A DNA stretch of 64,000 nt from Sabellastarte sp. h YS-2021 (GCA_964017235.1 OZ024929.1:160937609-161001608); one strand, 5' to 3'. Counted from the first letter of the stretch, positions 23,891 through 35,998 are shown. Notes: a model not told the origin generated them from the sequence alone. Made by a program: numbers and translations.

Positions 23891-24242
23891 CAAGTTAAAT
23901 ATTTACAGCTCTTATGTAGTCTGTGAGGCCAGTGCGGAGCAGTGTGAGCCAGGTATAATGCAACATGTTGTCAGGCAGGTATGTACATGAAGTGCAGCAT
24001 TCCAGTCCTCAAGCATACCTGGCATGGTACAGACTTGCAGCAGCACATGTCTCTTAAGAATGCTGACTCTATAGACCTTGTAAATTCCTACATAGGTTGC
24101 TTTATATGACAGGAGCTCCATATAGCAATCATTAATACAGCATCGGCTTAGATTTGCTGGAATTTCATCAAATAGCAAGCACAAGATGTGGACATTACTT
24201 GGTTAGAACAGCAAACTTTTATATGTATTTATATGGATCTGT

Positions 24243-24408
24243 AGACTTGGTCCAAGTCTTTGTATTTCTTATTCCACCAAATGTAACATACATGGAAACA
24301 TTATGAATCCATCTGATGGGTACAAAATAGTTGTCAGCACCAAATTCTTGAAAAAAAGTCATTCAGTCCTCATATAATACCGAAGACAAAAGGACTTGAG
24401 GAATGTCT
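24243..24408 (-). mobile_element. Family E element, copy 3
   Basis: Antisense copy. The plus strand starts AGACTTGGTCCAAGTCT (7-bp hairpin stem) and ends GGACTTGAGGAATGTCT. The interior matches copy 1, with GTCATTCAGTCCTCATATAA, ACCAAATGTAACATACATGG and CCATCTGATGGGTACAAAAT. Confidence 0.75.
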
Positions 24409-25804
24409 AATGGACTTGCAGTCATTTGGGTAATTCCCACACCAGGGCCCCTGCATAGAAAACTGGAATTGTACACACTAGTGACAATTTCCAGCTAGAA
24501 ACTCGTTACTCCCTGTGAGCTTTTAGTTACAGTAAATTACTTTCTTCGGTTTTAATAATATGGAGACAATGTATAATGTTCAATGTTAAAAAAACTCACC
24601 GCAGGATATGTATGGTTTAGTTGTATTAATTACAATAAAAATAGGAAACAAGGTTATTTTTCAAGATATATCAGCTTTTCAGTAAATGATAAGCACACCA
24701 GGCCCGGCATATGAGTTTCAGTGTATGGCAAAATGTGTGGTTTGCTGTACTCACCATCTTGTTTGAAGAACCATGTTTTAACCCTCTGTATTCGTGTCCT
24801 CAGAATTTCACAACATGCACTTCTCTGCAATGACTCTGCAAGTGGTATTTTGTCAGTATTAACAATGAAACAACCATTTACATACATTGGCAAGACTGAG
24901 AATTAGGAAGACTAATCTTAAATCACCCTCTTAGCAGTCAAATTTTAGGTCAAAGCAGCATAAAAAGTTCCAAAGACTGCATCTTTAGGGAGGATTTCTG
25001 TGCAGTTATACCTTAATTTTAGCCATGTCACATTTAAAAGTGGAGGAAAATGTATGGTAGTCATATGCAAGTATTATTTAAGCCAATATCTAAATAGGGA
25101 TTCAATATAAAATATTTTCATGCAATATGCATTATATAACAGCAAGATTAAAAAAAATCACAGTTTTTTGGTATAAGACAATTACAATTGCTGGGGAAGC
25201 CGCGGTCTTCACAATGAAGTGAAATTACACATATTTCCTGAATGAATTGAAAATAAAATGTAATTTTCGGAGTGTAATGGTACAAAAAACCTAGATGCAA
25301 TTGTGCAAAACATGTGACATAAAACGCTGTTAAAAGCCTTTTCATATTTTGACAGCAATTTTTTGAAAGACCTGGTAATTTCAGGAAAAAGCTTCCTCTA
25401 GCAAATAATTGAAGAGAGTCAGGTCACTTAGCCTTTCACAGGGCTTCGTTTTATTGCTTGGCTCAGTTCATCAGCACACATACTGAACACAAAATCACTC
25501 TGTGCATTTTGTACATGCACACTACCAGGGAGGCTTTTGATTAAAATATTTTTGTGTAAAAGCACCTGTTAAAAATATATACAACACAAAAAGTCAACAA
25601 CTTTCTAACCTTCTGCAGAGCTTTTTAGGAGCTCAAAATACCGAAAATAGCCATTTTTATGAATGGACAAAACAGCCAATTAACATAAAGTTTACCATGC
25701 TCTTTTGCCTTCTATCTTATACCAATTTAAGGGATGTATCATATTATGGCAAGGAACAAAACAAGAACAAAATGTACAAGAATAAAATGTAGTTGAAATT
25801 AATA
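24409..25804. other. Unannotatable stretch
   Basis: No gene is supported. The overlapping frames of 79 and 61 codons near 24700 have no recognisable domain. AT-rich sequence. Confidence 0.4.
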
Positions 25805-26358
25805 GGGCTGTTCCACTATGGCGATTGATCATAAAACTACATCCCTATAGAAAAAATGAATCTGTTCTTGATCCATCGGCATATTTTAGGGTATGTTTCT
25901 AAACTTTTCCCGATAGCTTTCTGACTGATGTTGTGGCTGGCTCAAGAAGTCTTCTGATAGGCTCCCAAAAAGTTTGCGATGGTTTTCCAATCTATTCAAA
26001 TGCTTTAATAACATCAAGGATCGACTTAAGATGGAAAATATTGCTTTGAACATGTTAATAAAGTTTTATAGGGCTGTTCCACTTCTGTGATATGTTGTAA
26101 ACCTTGCTCCAGATTCTAAAATTTTGAGAATCGGGAAGTGAATCTTTTTCATCTTTTACCTCCTAAACCTGAATTGGACCCTTGGGAGCACCGTAAACCT
26201 ATCGTATAGAAATCCGTAATGTTCCCAATAATTTAAGATCACCCAAAGATTGATAACACAACTTTACAAATGGTATGATAAGTTTAAGATGACATTGCAT
26301 TTGGTTCACATGCAGCTGATGATTATATTAAACTGACATATAATCAGGAACATCCCCC
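25805..26358 (+). mobile_element. Family G repeat region (GGGCTGTTCCAC ends)
   Basis: GGGCTGTTCCAC starts at 25805 and again at 26071. From 26071 the sequence GGGCTGTTCCACTTCTGTGA continues and matches the inverted copy at 38789 at 35 of 40 bases. Near 26346 GGAACATCCCCC is the approximate inverse of the start, suggesting an element of about 289 bp at 26071-26358. The interior is full of AAGATNNNN and AAACCTATC words. It is non-coding. Confidence 0.5.
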
Positions 26359-26689
26359 TGAATGTTCCAATTGGTTCTTGATTCAAAACTCCTGTTCACG
26401 AGTTGGTACTCGATGGTCTACAAATGTTCCAGTTGGGTTTACAAATATTTTGATTGCCTCCAGAAATGGCAAACATGCTTCAACTTGTTACTGAACAGAA
26501 TAAATGAAACTAGACAACACACCTATATACCTCAACCAGGGCTGGTTTCCGGAAATTTGGAAATTTACTTGTATCCAGAACAGGATCAACAGTTAGCTTT
26601 ACTCAAGAACAAGCATAGATTTCCCGGAATTTGGTAGCGCACCATATAAGGTAAAGTCAATGGGAACCGAAGTGAGGGCAGAAATATTT

Positions 26690-26694
<5 letters not shown>

Positions 26695-26730
<36 letters not shown>
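26695..26730. repeat. G36 homopolymer
   Basis: The longest homopolymer in the window, 36 guanines. The opposite frame gives only a proline run and should not be taken as a gene. The true length in the genome is uncertain. Confidence 0.9.
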
Positions 26731-27557
26731 CTTTCACAGTACAGATTCCAAGTCAAGCTTAGTGCCACTGAATACAATTAAAAATTATATTATCGCCCCT
26801 GTAAAAGCAATTAAAATATTAATTCATTTTGATTCTGTTGGTAAAGCCTGTCTATAACTCGCGCTTGTGTCAATATAAATTAATCAAAATAAATTGACAT
26901 AATGATAGATTTAGGTTATCTAGTGTATACATATCCATAATCAGTCTACAACTGGATATAATGACATGTGATAGCCAGATCCAGACTTGGTTGTACATAG
27001 TCTTCTACAACCGGGTTACACTGTACGACCTGTGATTCCATTTTCAACAGTTGGAAACGGTTTTTGTATTTAGACCTTTAGATTTAGCGGTACATATGAG
27101 CCCACAACCAGGCTACACTGGGATATACTAATATATGGAATACAGGGGGTAAATAATATAACAGTCTTTCTGTCGATGGGGATTGTAATGGCTTTGTGGC
27201 ATCTGGGGAAACATAATACAGGGAAATAAGTGTTTCCAAGGTATCACCGCCTGAAGTAAATACAGCCATTTTACTGTGAAATTATCACCTTTTTACCTTA
27301 ATAACATTTTTGGTCATTGTGCAGAATAATTTACCAGGTTTAGAGGGAGTAAATAGTTAAAACCATTAAAACATAGGGCTACAATTTCTTTTTGAAAATT
27401 GAATTGAATTTTTTAAATTTTGAGACATATACCCATCCAAATAACATTTTAATGCACAAGTGATAAACGGATGGGGTAAAGTTTTTCTCAGTTACAATGT
27501 ATGTCGACATTTTTTCAGTAAAATCGGTGAAATCTGGTGCAATAAAGCTGATGCGGT
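26731..27557. other. Unannotatable stretch
   Basis: No gene or known repeat is recognised. Only short frames without features. Confidence 0.4.
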
Positions 27558-28130
27558 AGCCTTGTTTGAGACTCATATTTGTAGCATATATTTTTCAAAC
27601 ATATACACAGATATTTGGTATTCATAAGGCACTTTTGCATGTTAGAGAAAATTTAAGGTCACCAGACAGATGTTTCAGAAGTATGCTGAAGTAAAATCCA
27701 GCATATGTAAGAGTACACTATACAAACTGAAACTGTATTATCTGATCTGAAAGTTTTCCTTAAGCCTCTCTTACATCCCATCGTACGTGCACGTACGTCC
27801 TGGTTACAGAGAAAAATCGGCTGATTTGCAAGGGACCCTCAAGGCACACTTGCGATTTTATAACAGAATTTCTTGGTCGCACAGACCCTGCAATGGAAAT
27901 TGACATGCACATTTTCTGTGTGTACACGCAGTGTGTTCATTAATATTTAACTAATGACACTCTTGTTGGGAGAATTCACCTTGTTATCACGTGTAAATCT
28001 CTGCTACCCCACTACCAGGCTACGGTCATATTTTTCAACAATATTTGCAGCACACTTATGTGTCTATACACGTATGATGGGATGTAAGAGAGGCTTTAAT
28101 TACACAGAAACTTCAGCCTTTAGCAAGGTT
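27558..28130 (+). mobile_element. Family H MITE, copy 2, interrupted
   Basis: Starts AGCCTTGTTTGAGACTC and ends AGCCTTTAGCAAGGTT. Interior blocks TCAAACATATACACAGATAT, GGTATTCATAAGGCACTTTT and CATATGTAAGAGTACACTAT match copies 1 and 3. A 333-bp element is inserted at 27763. Removing it and one TTA leaves 237 bp, close to the 240 bp of copy 3. Confidence 0.8.
27763..28095. mobile_element. PIF/Harbinger-like MITE nested in family H
   Basis: The left terminus starts AGCCTCTCTTACATCCCATC and continues to 27789. Its inverse occupies 28069-28095, with 26 of 27 bases matching. TTA occurs on both sides (27760-27762 and 28096-28098). TTA/TAA 3-bp duplications are characteristic of PIF/Harbinger transposons. 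The element has no transposase frame, so it is non-autonomous. A second internal palindrome GTACGTGCACGTAC lies just inside the left TIR (27783-27796). Confidence 0.8.
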
Positions 28131-28160
28131 ACTGGTGAGATTTATTTGATAGGTAGGTTT

Positions 28161-28332
28161 GACATTTTGTCTTAGGTATTATATGAGGACTGAATGACCC
28201 TTTTTCCCAGAATTTGGCGCTGACAAAAGTATTTCATGAGACAGTAGGATCCCACCCATCAAATGGATTCATAATGACTCCATGTATGTCAGATTTGGTG
28301 GAATAAGAAATACAAAGACTTGGAGCAAGTCT
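28161..28332 (+). mobile_element. Family E element, copy 2
   Basis: Contains GTATTATATGAGGACTGAAT, AATTTGGCGCTGACAAAAGT, TCCATGTATGTCAGATTTGG and the terminal hairpin AGACTTGGAGCAAGTCT at 28316-28332. The left hairpin is truncated. It lies only 30 bp beyond family H copy 2. Confidence 0.75.
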
Positions 28333-28452
28333 AGTAAGTAAGATACACGTGCAACTGAATGACCTGATACACTGGCTGTTCAATGGTAAGAACTTTGACG
28401 TGCTAAACTATACATGGTGGAGACATGAAGGTGGGTCCATTCTCATTTTACA

Positions 28453-28475
28453 GGGGGTGGGGGTGGGGGTGGGGG
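28453..28475 (+). other. Potential G-quadruplex, (G5T)3G5
   Basis: Four runs of five guanines separated by single thymines. Single-base loops with long G tracts are the arrangement that gives the most stable parallel quadruplexes. It is a minisatellite-like tract with no associated gene. Confidence 0.6.
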
Positions 28476-28479
28476 CTCA

Positions 28480-30269
28480 TTTTCAAATGTACACTGCCCA
28501 TATTTGAGGTCCATGTACAATACTTTAAGGATAAGGTCGTGAAGCAAAATTCAAATACTTTTTGATAAAATTGCATGAAACGGTATGATTAGGCTATCAC
28601 TTAATAGACCTGAGTTGAGTTTTTATCAGATTTTTGAGTTGATTGCAATGAGTCTCAATTTGGGCAAAAAGTCAACTGAAAAATAATATATTAGATTTGA
28701 GACATTACTATACTGAACTGATTTGAAACATAACAAGGGCACTCGGGGGTGAGCTGAGAGCAGACTTGACAAAATTTATGGAAAGTATATTACTCATTCT
28801 GAATGATTTCTATGGTAATGTAACTAAATAATGGCTCCAGAATCAATGATATTGACCCGATCATGCCCGTATTTGAATCAGTTCTTCCTTTTAACAGTTC
28901 TCATGCTTCCTAGAAAATTTCATTTCCACCCGTGCAGTACTTTTGGAGTTATGCCGTAAACAAACACGAAAACAAAATGAGTAATATACTTTGCAAAAAT
29001 TTGTACAGTGATAAATCTTGTCACAGATGCACCCTTAGTAGAGTTGTTTGAAATTAAAAAAACGGCTCTCACTGCGACCATCATGTTCACATTTCTTACA
29101 CTTTAACTGGTTTCAAATTAATGAGCCTGCTACACACCTTCCTCGCCCTTTGTATATAGTGTTCTGTGCTGTCAATCTTTTGTGTGAAATAAGTGTAAAA
29201 TTTTTGTGTAAAATTAGGATTGAAATACTGGAGACTTGATGTGGATCCGGTGCTGAACAATGTTTGAGTGGGACCGAGTTCTGGTAAACTGTAAACCCAT
29301 CTTGTGTGTAAATATGACCTACATTTGATGTATAGCTTTTGGGTTATGTGCACACACACACACACAGACGGACGGACAGACAGACAGACCTGTTTACAAT
29401 ACTGTAGCCCCTCACCTTCAGGGGGCGAGGATAAAAATGACAAAATATGGAGTTATCTGTATGTCTTAAAACAAATCATTGAAAGTAGTTGTTGAAAAAA
29501 ATATTGGGAATAAGCAAGGCTATGAATTGAGCACATATGCAGTATGTTGGGGTATCAGGGACTTGCAATCCATTCCCCAAGACTCTGTGGAATTATAACC
29601 CCCCAACTTAGTCTCAAATATGAATAACATACATAAGATATATCCTAAACAACACAGCAAAAACCTTCCAATTTGGTTGTACCCTTTTTGAAATACTCTT
29701 CCATATCAACATGTAACAACCTGTAGTTTCAGAAATATAACTATATATATTCATTTTGGAAAACTAGATACAGTGTTAAAGAGTGTGACAAGGATCTGGA
29801 AGGTCAAACTTACAAGCAGTTTGGTGTGTAGTAGCTTCGTCTGCATTGCTTTTAGTCTAATACATTTAGCTGCAGTGTATTTATTTGCAGAGAGGGGTGC
29901 AGGGAGGGCATAGTCTTATGTCTTTATAGAAAGGATCCTAGAGATGTTCCATCTGTAACACTTGTAAAGCATTGTGACAAAAGTGCCGACATATATGCAA
30001 GCTATTCAAGACAAGAATATAATGACACAGTTGTAAGGTCTTTTTTCAGTGAATGCAAGGAATTAACTGGCTTACTTATTCTGATCGATTTGTAGGGAGC
30101 TGTCATGTTCTAAATGACAACACCCTTTTTATCATTTATCCTTTATTGTCATCTACCTGATATTTCATATAAATGGTGAAAAAAAAACTTGATAGGAATA
30201 TACAATAAGGTTAAAGCCACATATACTTCGAATGTAAGCCTATGAACTATTACTATGGATAAGTATCCA
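28480..30269. other. Stretch with a (CA)n/(GACA)n microsatellite
   Basis: A (CA)n run from 29350 passes into GACG/GACA repeats up to about 29390, followed by CTCACCTTCAGGGGGCGAGG, a near palindrome. The overlapping frames of 115 and 63 codons here are shadows of this repeat-rich DNA. Elsewhere nothing is recognised. Confidence 0.4.
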
Positions 30270-30597
30270 TCACGTTTTTTTTTTGTTTTGTATATTTATG
30301 ATCAGCGCATTATCTCAATTACTGTAGGACTCAAAGCACTATTTCGTCCATCCGTACTGCACAAGTACAGCCCAAGCTTTATACTGACTGATATTCCTGT
30401 TACTGAAAGACAGGGACTCAGGGGTGACAATTCACCAATATCCCTAAGGTTATTTACCCTGTCACTGGTGATAGGAGCCAATGACAGAAGATAGACAGTT
30501 ATAGTGGCCCTCTGAGTCACTATGTGTCTGCCCTTGGCGGGGATTGAACCCAGGTCTTTCTATATGAGTGTTTACCCATTACACCACAGTGACATAT
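30270..30597 (-). repeat. SINE-B copy
   Basis: Antisense SINE-B. The plus strand shows the tail (TTTGTATATTTATGATCAGC), GTAGGACTCAAAGCACTATT, TGCACAAGTACAGCCCAAGC, ACTGAAAGACAGGGACTCAG, B-box complement GGGATTGAACCC near 30540 and an A-box complement TTACCCATTACACCACAGTG. Near full length. Confidence 0.8.
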
Positions 30598-31649
30598 AAA
30601 ATCAATTTAATAAATGCATACAGCTGCAATTGACAAATGTTTATCTTGCTGATGTTTTATCAGATTTTTAGGCCTTACAACAGAAACCTCTATTCACGGT
30701 ATGCTTATTCTGTGAATTTTAATGTTATCTTCTGTTAAGACCATAAGAAAGAGATCAATGATGTTTAAGAGAGCGTTATGATCATTATTTGATTTTATTG
30801 TATACACATATAGGTATTCTACTCATTTTATGGAAATGTGGTTGAATTAACACACATAAACACGGATGTTTTAGATTATAATAAATATTTTAGATCCTTG
30901 TGGGTATTCTACAAAGACCTCCATCTGACTCCAAATTTTGAAAAGCAGGACTTAGACAAATGTTAAAATTCAGACATTTTCAAATTATTGTCTGATATGT
31001 AATGCTTTGACCTGTTGACAATTTTAGCCCTCAATTGTTTGTTCTATTGTTGGACTACTGATAGACCCGATAAGAATGCATGTTACTCTGTATGACTGTA
31101 ACTTCACCAATGGCATAAGGACTGTAACATCACATGAAGTAGGGATTATGCAGATTTATCTACAATAAGCTAAACCAGGCGGGTTCTTTTATACTTCTAG
31201 TGACATATTTTCTAAGTATGTTATTTTCATAATATATACATCCATCTAAGTATGATATTCTACATTATATATAGAGGCTGACTATCAATGTCAACTTTTC
31301 TGTTTTGCAGACAAAAGTATCAAAGAATTTTTATGAATTGGAGATTTTGGGTATGGGCCAAGCAAAACTCTATTTAAGTGTGGTGGTTATATCAACACCG
31401 TATGGAACCAGTCCCCTCCCCCAAATAACAACCCACCATCAAATGTGAGGAAGCCAGTCAAATAATCCAAATGTCGGCTAATTAATTATTGTGGATACCA
31501 CAGACGATGCATGATCATTTTGCAATGTTACGATAACTTTCCCATTTACTTGAAAACAAAGCCACAATTTGACAAATTTAAAACATTGAAAACAAATACT
31601 ATCAATGTGATTTATTTGATCCAAATGCATCAAAACTAGCCAAAAAAGT
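30598..31649. other. Unannotatable stretch
   Basis: No gene or recognised repeat. AT-rich. Confidence 0.4.
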
Positions 31650-31654
31650 ATGCA

Positions 31655-31960
31655 CGCCAGCTGAAAGGCTAGTAAATTGCAATAGCTTTCATGCTGTTAT
31701 GAAGTACCTGGCGAAAAGAAAACTAGCTACAGTTATATGTCATAAATATCTTCCTTGAAAGGCTAGTATTTTCAAACAGGTTCCATGCCTTACAACATCA
31801 GACTTGCAAATATAATACTACCCACAAGTGAATTTTATAAGTAGATATCCCTTTATTATCCACGCCTGTTTAAAGGCTAGTATTTGGCTATAGCTTTCAC
31901 ACAGTCAGGTCTTACTTGGCAAATACAAAAGCTCACAATATACTGGCAGATGGAAATGGG
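31655..31960. repeat. Degenerate ~100-bp tandem repeat, three units
   Basis: AAAGGCTAGTA occurs near 31664, 31759 and 31872. After it, units 1 and 3 share CAATAGCTTTCATGC / CTATAGCTTTCACAC and TACCTGGC / TTACTTGGC. Unit 2 is more diverged (GGTTCCATGCC, AGACTTGC). An older tandem array decayed by substitutions and small indels. Confidence 0.5.
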
Positions 31961-32949
31961 TGGCCAATTTCACTCCAATCTAAATGCTATTTGCCATATT
32001 AGAAGGCTATGTTCTCATTTTCCCTCGTGAACCTTAATTGAGACCGTCTCTCCTCCTACCAGCTCAATTCTACAACTCAGTGGGCTTTATTGAAAACTGC
32101 ATTTGTGTGTTATTTGTAATGCAGAAAAAAATGAGTGTAATGGAATATTACAAATATTATCTCCTCCCCAGAACCAAACCCTCTCACACCCTAAAAATGG
32201 ACAGGCCTTAGAAAAACACTCGTGTGATTTCAAACGAAAGTTAATTAAAATTGACAGCATAAAAAAATATGCTACGATTTTTTTTTGTTTTCAAAAATAA
32301 AGAAAAGTAGGTTTCAATTACCACACTCAACTCTCCAATAAGAATTCAACATAGCATGAAAAAAGTAAGTAGCTGAATTGAAAAAAATAATGGCTTAATA
32401 TTTATGTTTATGTGAGTGTACTCCGTATTTATACTTGTTCTTAGCTTTAGATGTAGAATAATTTGTTTTGTTATTGGCCAAACCATTGACTAGAACAATT
32501 CCAGGATGAAATATATACATTTATAAATTATACATTTATCATAATAAATAAATAGATATCTGATGTGAAAAAATTGACATTAACATTCCAGTATCAGCCA
32601 TTGAACTTGAATAATTGAACTCAATACATTTTCCTTATTTACGTTGATACAAAAAGTATATGAATATGAGAGAAGAGGAATATGTTAGATATTTTATATA
32701 TTGTCAGCACCAATGTCAGAAAATTCCTTGTTTTTAAACTTATTGAAAGAAATAATTAATAGAAAAAGAGTCATGTGACATGTTATTTGATAGAGAGAGC
32801 CAGATGTGACCACATATAGCATCAACATGTGAATCTGTCGGTGGAGAAGAGACAGTGTTACCGTAATCACGGTACTGTAACCATTTTACCAATTGCCCAA
32901 TGATAACCCAGATCACCAGCAAAACCTCATTGTCTTTTCTTTTTGCCAT
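31961..32949. other. Unannotatable stretch
   Basis: AT-rich with short frames only. Nothing recognised. Confidence 0.4.
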
Positions 32950-33062
32950 TGCCAATATTTCCTGAAAAAAAGTTCGTCAAACTTCGTCCATAACTTATGT
33001 TTACAAACAGACAGACAAACACTTGTCAATAAAAACAGAAATGCCTTGGCGGAGGTAAAATA
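32950..33062 (+). mobile_element. Family D element, copy 3 (3' part)
   Basis: Has AAACAGACAGACAAACACTT and the 3' end GCCTTGGCGGAGGTAAAATA at 33043-33062, matching the family D terminus. The core upstream is short or lost. Confidence 0.5.
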
Positions 33063-33574
33063 CCATGGATTATTAATGAAAAAGATAGAAAAACTTCTCG
33101 ACACCAAAATTTGTTTACAACAGGGGAGGCTTAACTTGTATGTGCATTTTATTATATTCTAGTTTATAACAGTATAAAATTTGATTTCACTCTATGCACA
33201 CTTTTGAAAGATCCCAATTGCATGCAAATACCGTCGTCAAAAATTCAGCAGGAATTACAAAGAAGAGTGTTTAAGATCTGAATGCAAAAATCTGATGTGA
33301 TATACTTATATGCTGGGTCACCATTCTACTTAAACTGAACAAATTGATAAAATAACTATCAAAATCAGACAAAAATGAGGAATTTATGATCACTTAAATT
33401 ATTATGGTGGTATATGCCAACATGCCTACTGAGCCAATGAAATTTGGAAAATTCTTCAAAATAAAATTGCTTTGTATAAGCTTGTCATTGATGCTCATAC
33501 AGAAGTTATGTTACAGCAGTTCAAATGTTATTATTTCTTCATAGCACATTTATTATATAATCTAATATAATCTA

Positions 33575-33960
33575 ACATGGACTTTTATAGTGCTTAATGT
33601 CCATCATTTCATAGACTCAAAGGTGCAAACATACATAAACGTATTGAATAGTCGTAGTTCAATTTACACAGCCTGGGTTTTGTCGAGAAGACACAGGGAT
33701 GGTGGCGTGGCTACGGCAGATAGGCTTTTGCAAACAGGTAGGTTTGAGCTTTCCCAAGAAGGAGACAACAGCTGTTCCATTGGGTACATTGTTGTGATGG
33801 CCATTCCAAATCTTAGGGGCATTGAAGGCAAAACTAATTTCAAAGTGTTTGACTTATAGAGAGAAGAGTGAAAAAGGGGTGACTACGCCTGTAGGATCAA
33901 CTGCTGTAAGAGCAACTGCTTAGTGAGAAGGACTGGTCCAAAATAGCCTATATTCTATTG
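33575..33960 (-). pseudogene. LINE ORF2 C-terminus, degenerate
   Basis: Minus-strand translation from about 33850 downward reads SFAFNAPKIWNG, then a VVSFLGKLKPTCLQKPI ending. This is the F-AP-xW-N ... SF-x-KLK-T pattern of L2/CR1-like LINE polymerases near their C-terminus. A stop lies just upstream in frame, and frames shift within 33860-33960. The plus-strand text GGACTTTTATAGTGCTTAAT at 33580 is the 3' tail. The plus-strand frame of 89 codons is a shadow. Confidence 0.65.
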
Positions 33961-34005
33961 TTGGAGTGCACAAATAAAAAGGTTAGGGTTTTTCAAGTTC
34001 TTCTC

Positions 34006-34080
34006 AACAGCCAGGGTCGTATTGCGACAGGTCCTCATCATTGCCCTTTGTTGGTGTTGAATCCACACAGAGACGAAAGC
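34006..34080 (+). repeat. Family C repeat, copy 1
   Basis: CAACAGCCAGGGTCGTATTG, GACAGGTCCTCATCATTGCC and GTTGAATCCACACAGAG closely match 51168-51250. Only about 75 bp can be aligned. GTTGAATCC could be a relic of a B box, but no A box is visible. Confidence 0.55.
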
Positions 34081-34970
34081 CTGTGATTAGATGTCAATAG
34101 GACTTAAAACTACTCCATTAGAGACCACGTTTGGGTGTACAAGTCTTTATTTTCTAAAGGTTTCAGTCGGCCACTGCCTTTAAGCTGTTTGGGGAAAGCA
34201 CCGGGTTCAGTTGCATTGCAAGTGGTAATACACCCAGCATATTTCTTACAATCCTCTTTACAGTCTGTGCATCATTTAGGAAGCATTTGTTTTCAAATTC
34301 ATAAGAACAAAATCATTCTTAATATTTTAAATTGTTGCACACACTTGGGACCCAAGCCAAATTAACTTGGTAAAAACCTGTAAGAAATAGTACAACTATT
34401 TTAGACCAACCCTACAACAAACACTACATTTTGATATCCCTTCAATATTGATAATGAATTATGAATATACTAGTATTATCCAAAAACAGCCAAAGGATGT
34501 ATAATGAAATAATCAAATTGAAAATAGAGGCGCATCAGTACAATTTATATTTACACTGAACACTTGCCAAATTTAGTACATGTCATCTGGCTATAAAATT
34601 GCCACAGAGTGGGTTTTAGATGGCTGATAATTGTGGTTGAGGAGATGGATTGGTACTGGGGACGGGGGAGGGGGGGTTAGTTGATGATAGTCCAAACATG
34701 AGTGTATTTGGCTTGGCTCAAGAGACATTGGGCACAATCTGCCTGTTCTAGCAGGATAAAACAAGGATGGCAGACAGACTGTCACCCAGGATGAGAAGAC
34801 CAGATGACAAGCACACAGAATGACAGCAAAAATACCTAGCCTGGTCACGGCGTAATAATAATAATTTGGTGGGCCTTGTTTTACTAGATATGATTTAGGA
34901 TTGGATCTGCTTATCTGAAGACGTGTGAACGGTGTGTCCAACAACTGAAAAAGAACCTACTGACTACTAT
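34081..34970. other. Unannotatable stretch
   Basis: The longest minus frame (117 codons, 34591-34944) shows a proline run opposite a G-rich patch and no known domain. I do not call it a gene. Confidence 0.4.
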
Positions 34971-34974
34971 TCTA

Positions 34975-35359
34975 ATTATAATTTTACTTTTATAGCTCTT
35001 AATCTCTATCTTAAAGATAGGCTTTGAGGCACGCCATACAGAAAAGCAGAGATCCTTAATAAATTGAGATATAGTGGGGGTCAGTGCCATGGAGAAACAT
35101 TGGGCGGGGAGAAAAACTAGGGTCAGTAACCTTTTGCAAAGTGATAAGTTTTCATATTCTTTCTGAATGAGGAGAGAGAAGTGGCTGAATGTACATCATC
35201 AGGCAGATCATTCCAAATCGTTGGAGCATCATATGCAAAGCTGAGACTATTTGTACTATCTCTGTAAATATTGAAAAAAATATGATGCACTAAATAAACC
35301 AAACTTCCTGTCTCATTGACATGTGTAATGTGCACATTATATCGCCAATTTATACACAT
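34975..35359 (-). pseudogene. LINE ORF2 C-terminus and 3' UTR
   Basis: A 78-codon minus frame ends in SFAYDAPTIWNDLPDDV, SLSSFRKNMKTYHFAKGY, the hallmark C-terminus of L2/CR1-like LINE polymerases. It is followed by a 3' UTR containing GATAGAGATTAAGAGCTATA and an AAAGTAAAATTATAATTAG tail. It begins with no upstream catalytic core, so it is a 5'-truncated insertion. Confidence 0.75.
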
Positions 35360-35998
35360 GTACTAGATTCACTGATTTCAATTTAGTTATTTGCTGTAGA
35401 AAGAGGAAAATTACAGCAATTAAGGTCCAACAAAAACCACAGTAACCACTAAAGTAGTAGCACATTATGGTGTACATATATGCATTGTTATATTTTTATC
35501 ATGCCCATATTATTATCATATCTGACAATAAATCTCATTTCATGTATTTAACTCACAAATATCTATTTACCAAAGCTATAATAAACATATTTGAAGCTCA
35601 TTCCCTAACTTATATTTATATATTCTGACCAATTTGGTTTTGAAATGGTTAGCCCGACCATAAAGACCAACTACACCATAAAGATAGCTTGTAACTGATC
35701 TACACCCCAAAAAGATTGGTCACTTGCAAAGGTTTTTACACCCGTTTAATATTTTCCATGGGTGGACATGGCTGCAACAGTTTCTCACCTGACCTTGAAG
35801 AGTGAAAAGGTAAGTCATATGACCACCAGCTCCCAATCACAAGGTCACAGCAGTTGAAGGACAAAGTTACCCCAGCAGTACCAAGGTACACTGTGTATAA
35901 CGACCACCTTTGTTTTGTCCTATGACGGGTTGGTATAGACAGGTTTGATTGTATTGCAAGAAGTCAGACACACTGGCTTTTTTGCAATATATCTGTTA
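35360..35998. other. Unannotatable stretch
   Basis: No gene seen. The region around 35640-35930 contains AAGACCAACTACACCATAAA-like text with no recognised family. Confidence 0.4.

Noticed and set aside
26586..26777. Frame with a long proline run (minus strand)
   Set aside because: It is only the translation of the G36 homopolymer. The same holds for the proline-containing frame over 6079-6097.
29096..29495. 115-codon minus and 63-codon plus frames
   Set aside because: They cross a (CA)n/(GACA)n microsatellite, and the repetitive VCVHI and DGRTDRQT segments are its translation.
34591..34944. 117-codon minus-strand frame, one of the longest outside the retroelement
   Set aside because: No domain, no repeat of known coding origin, composition like neighbouring non-coding DNA. 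A chance frame is sufficient.
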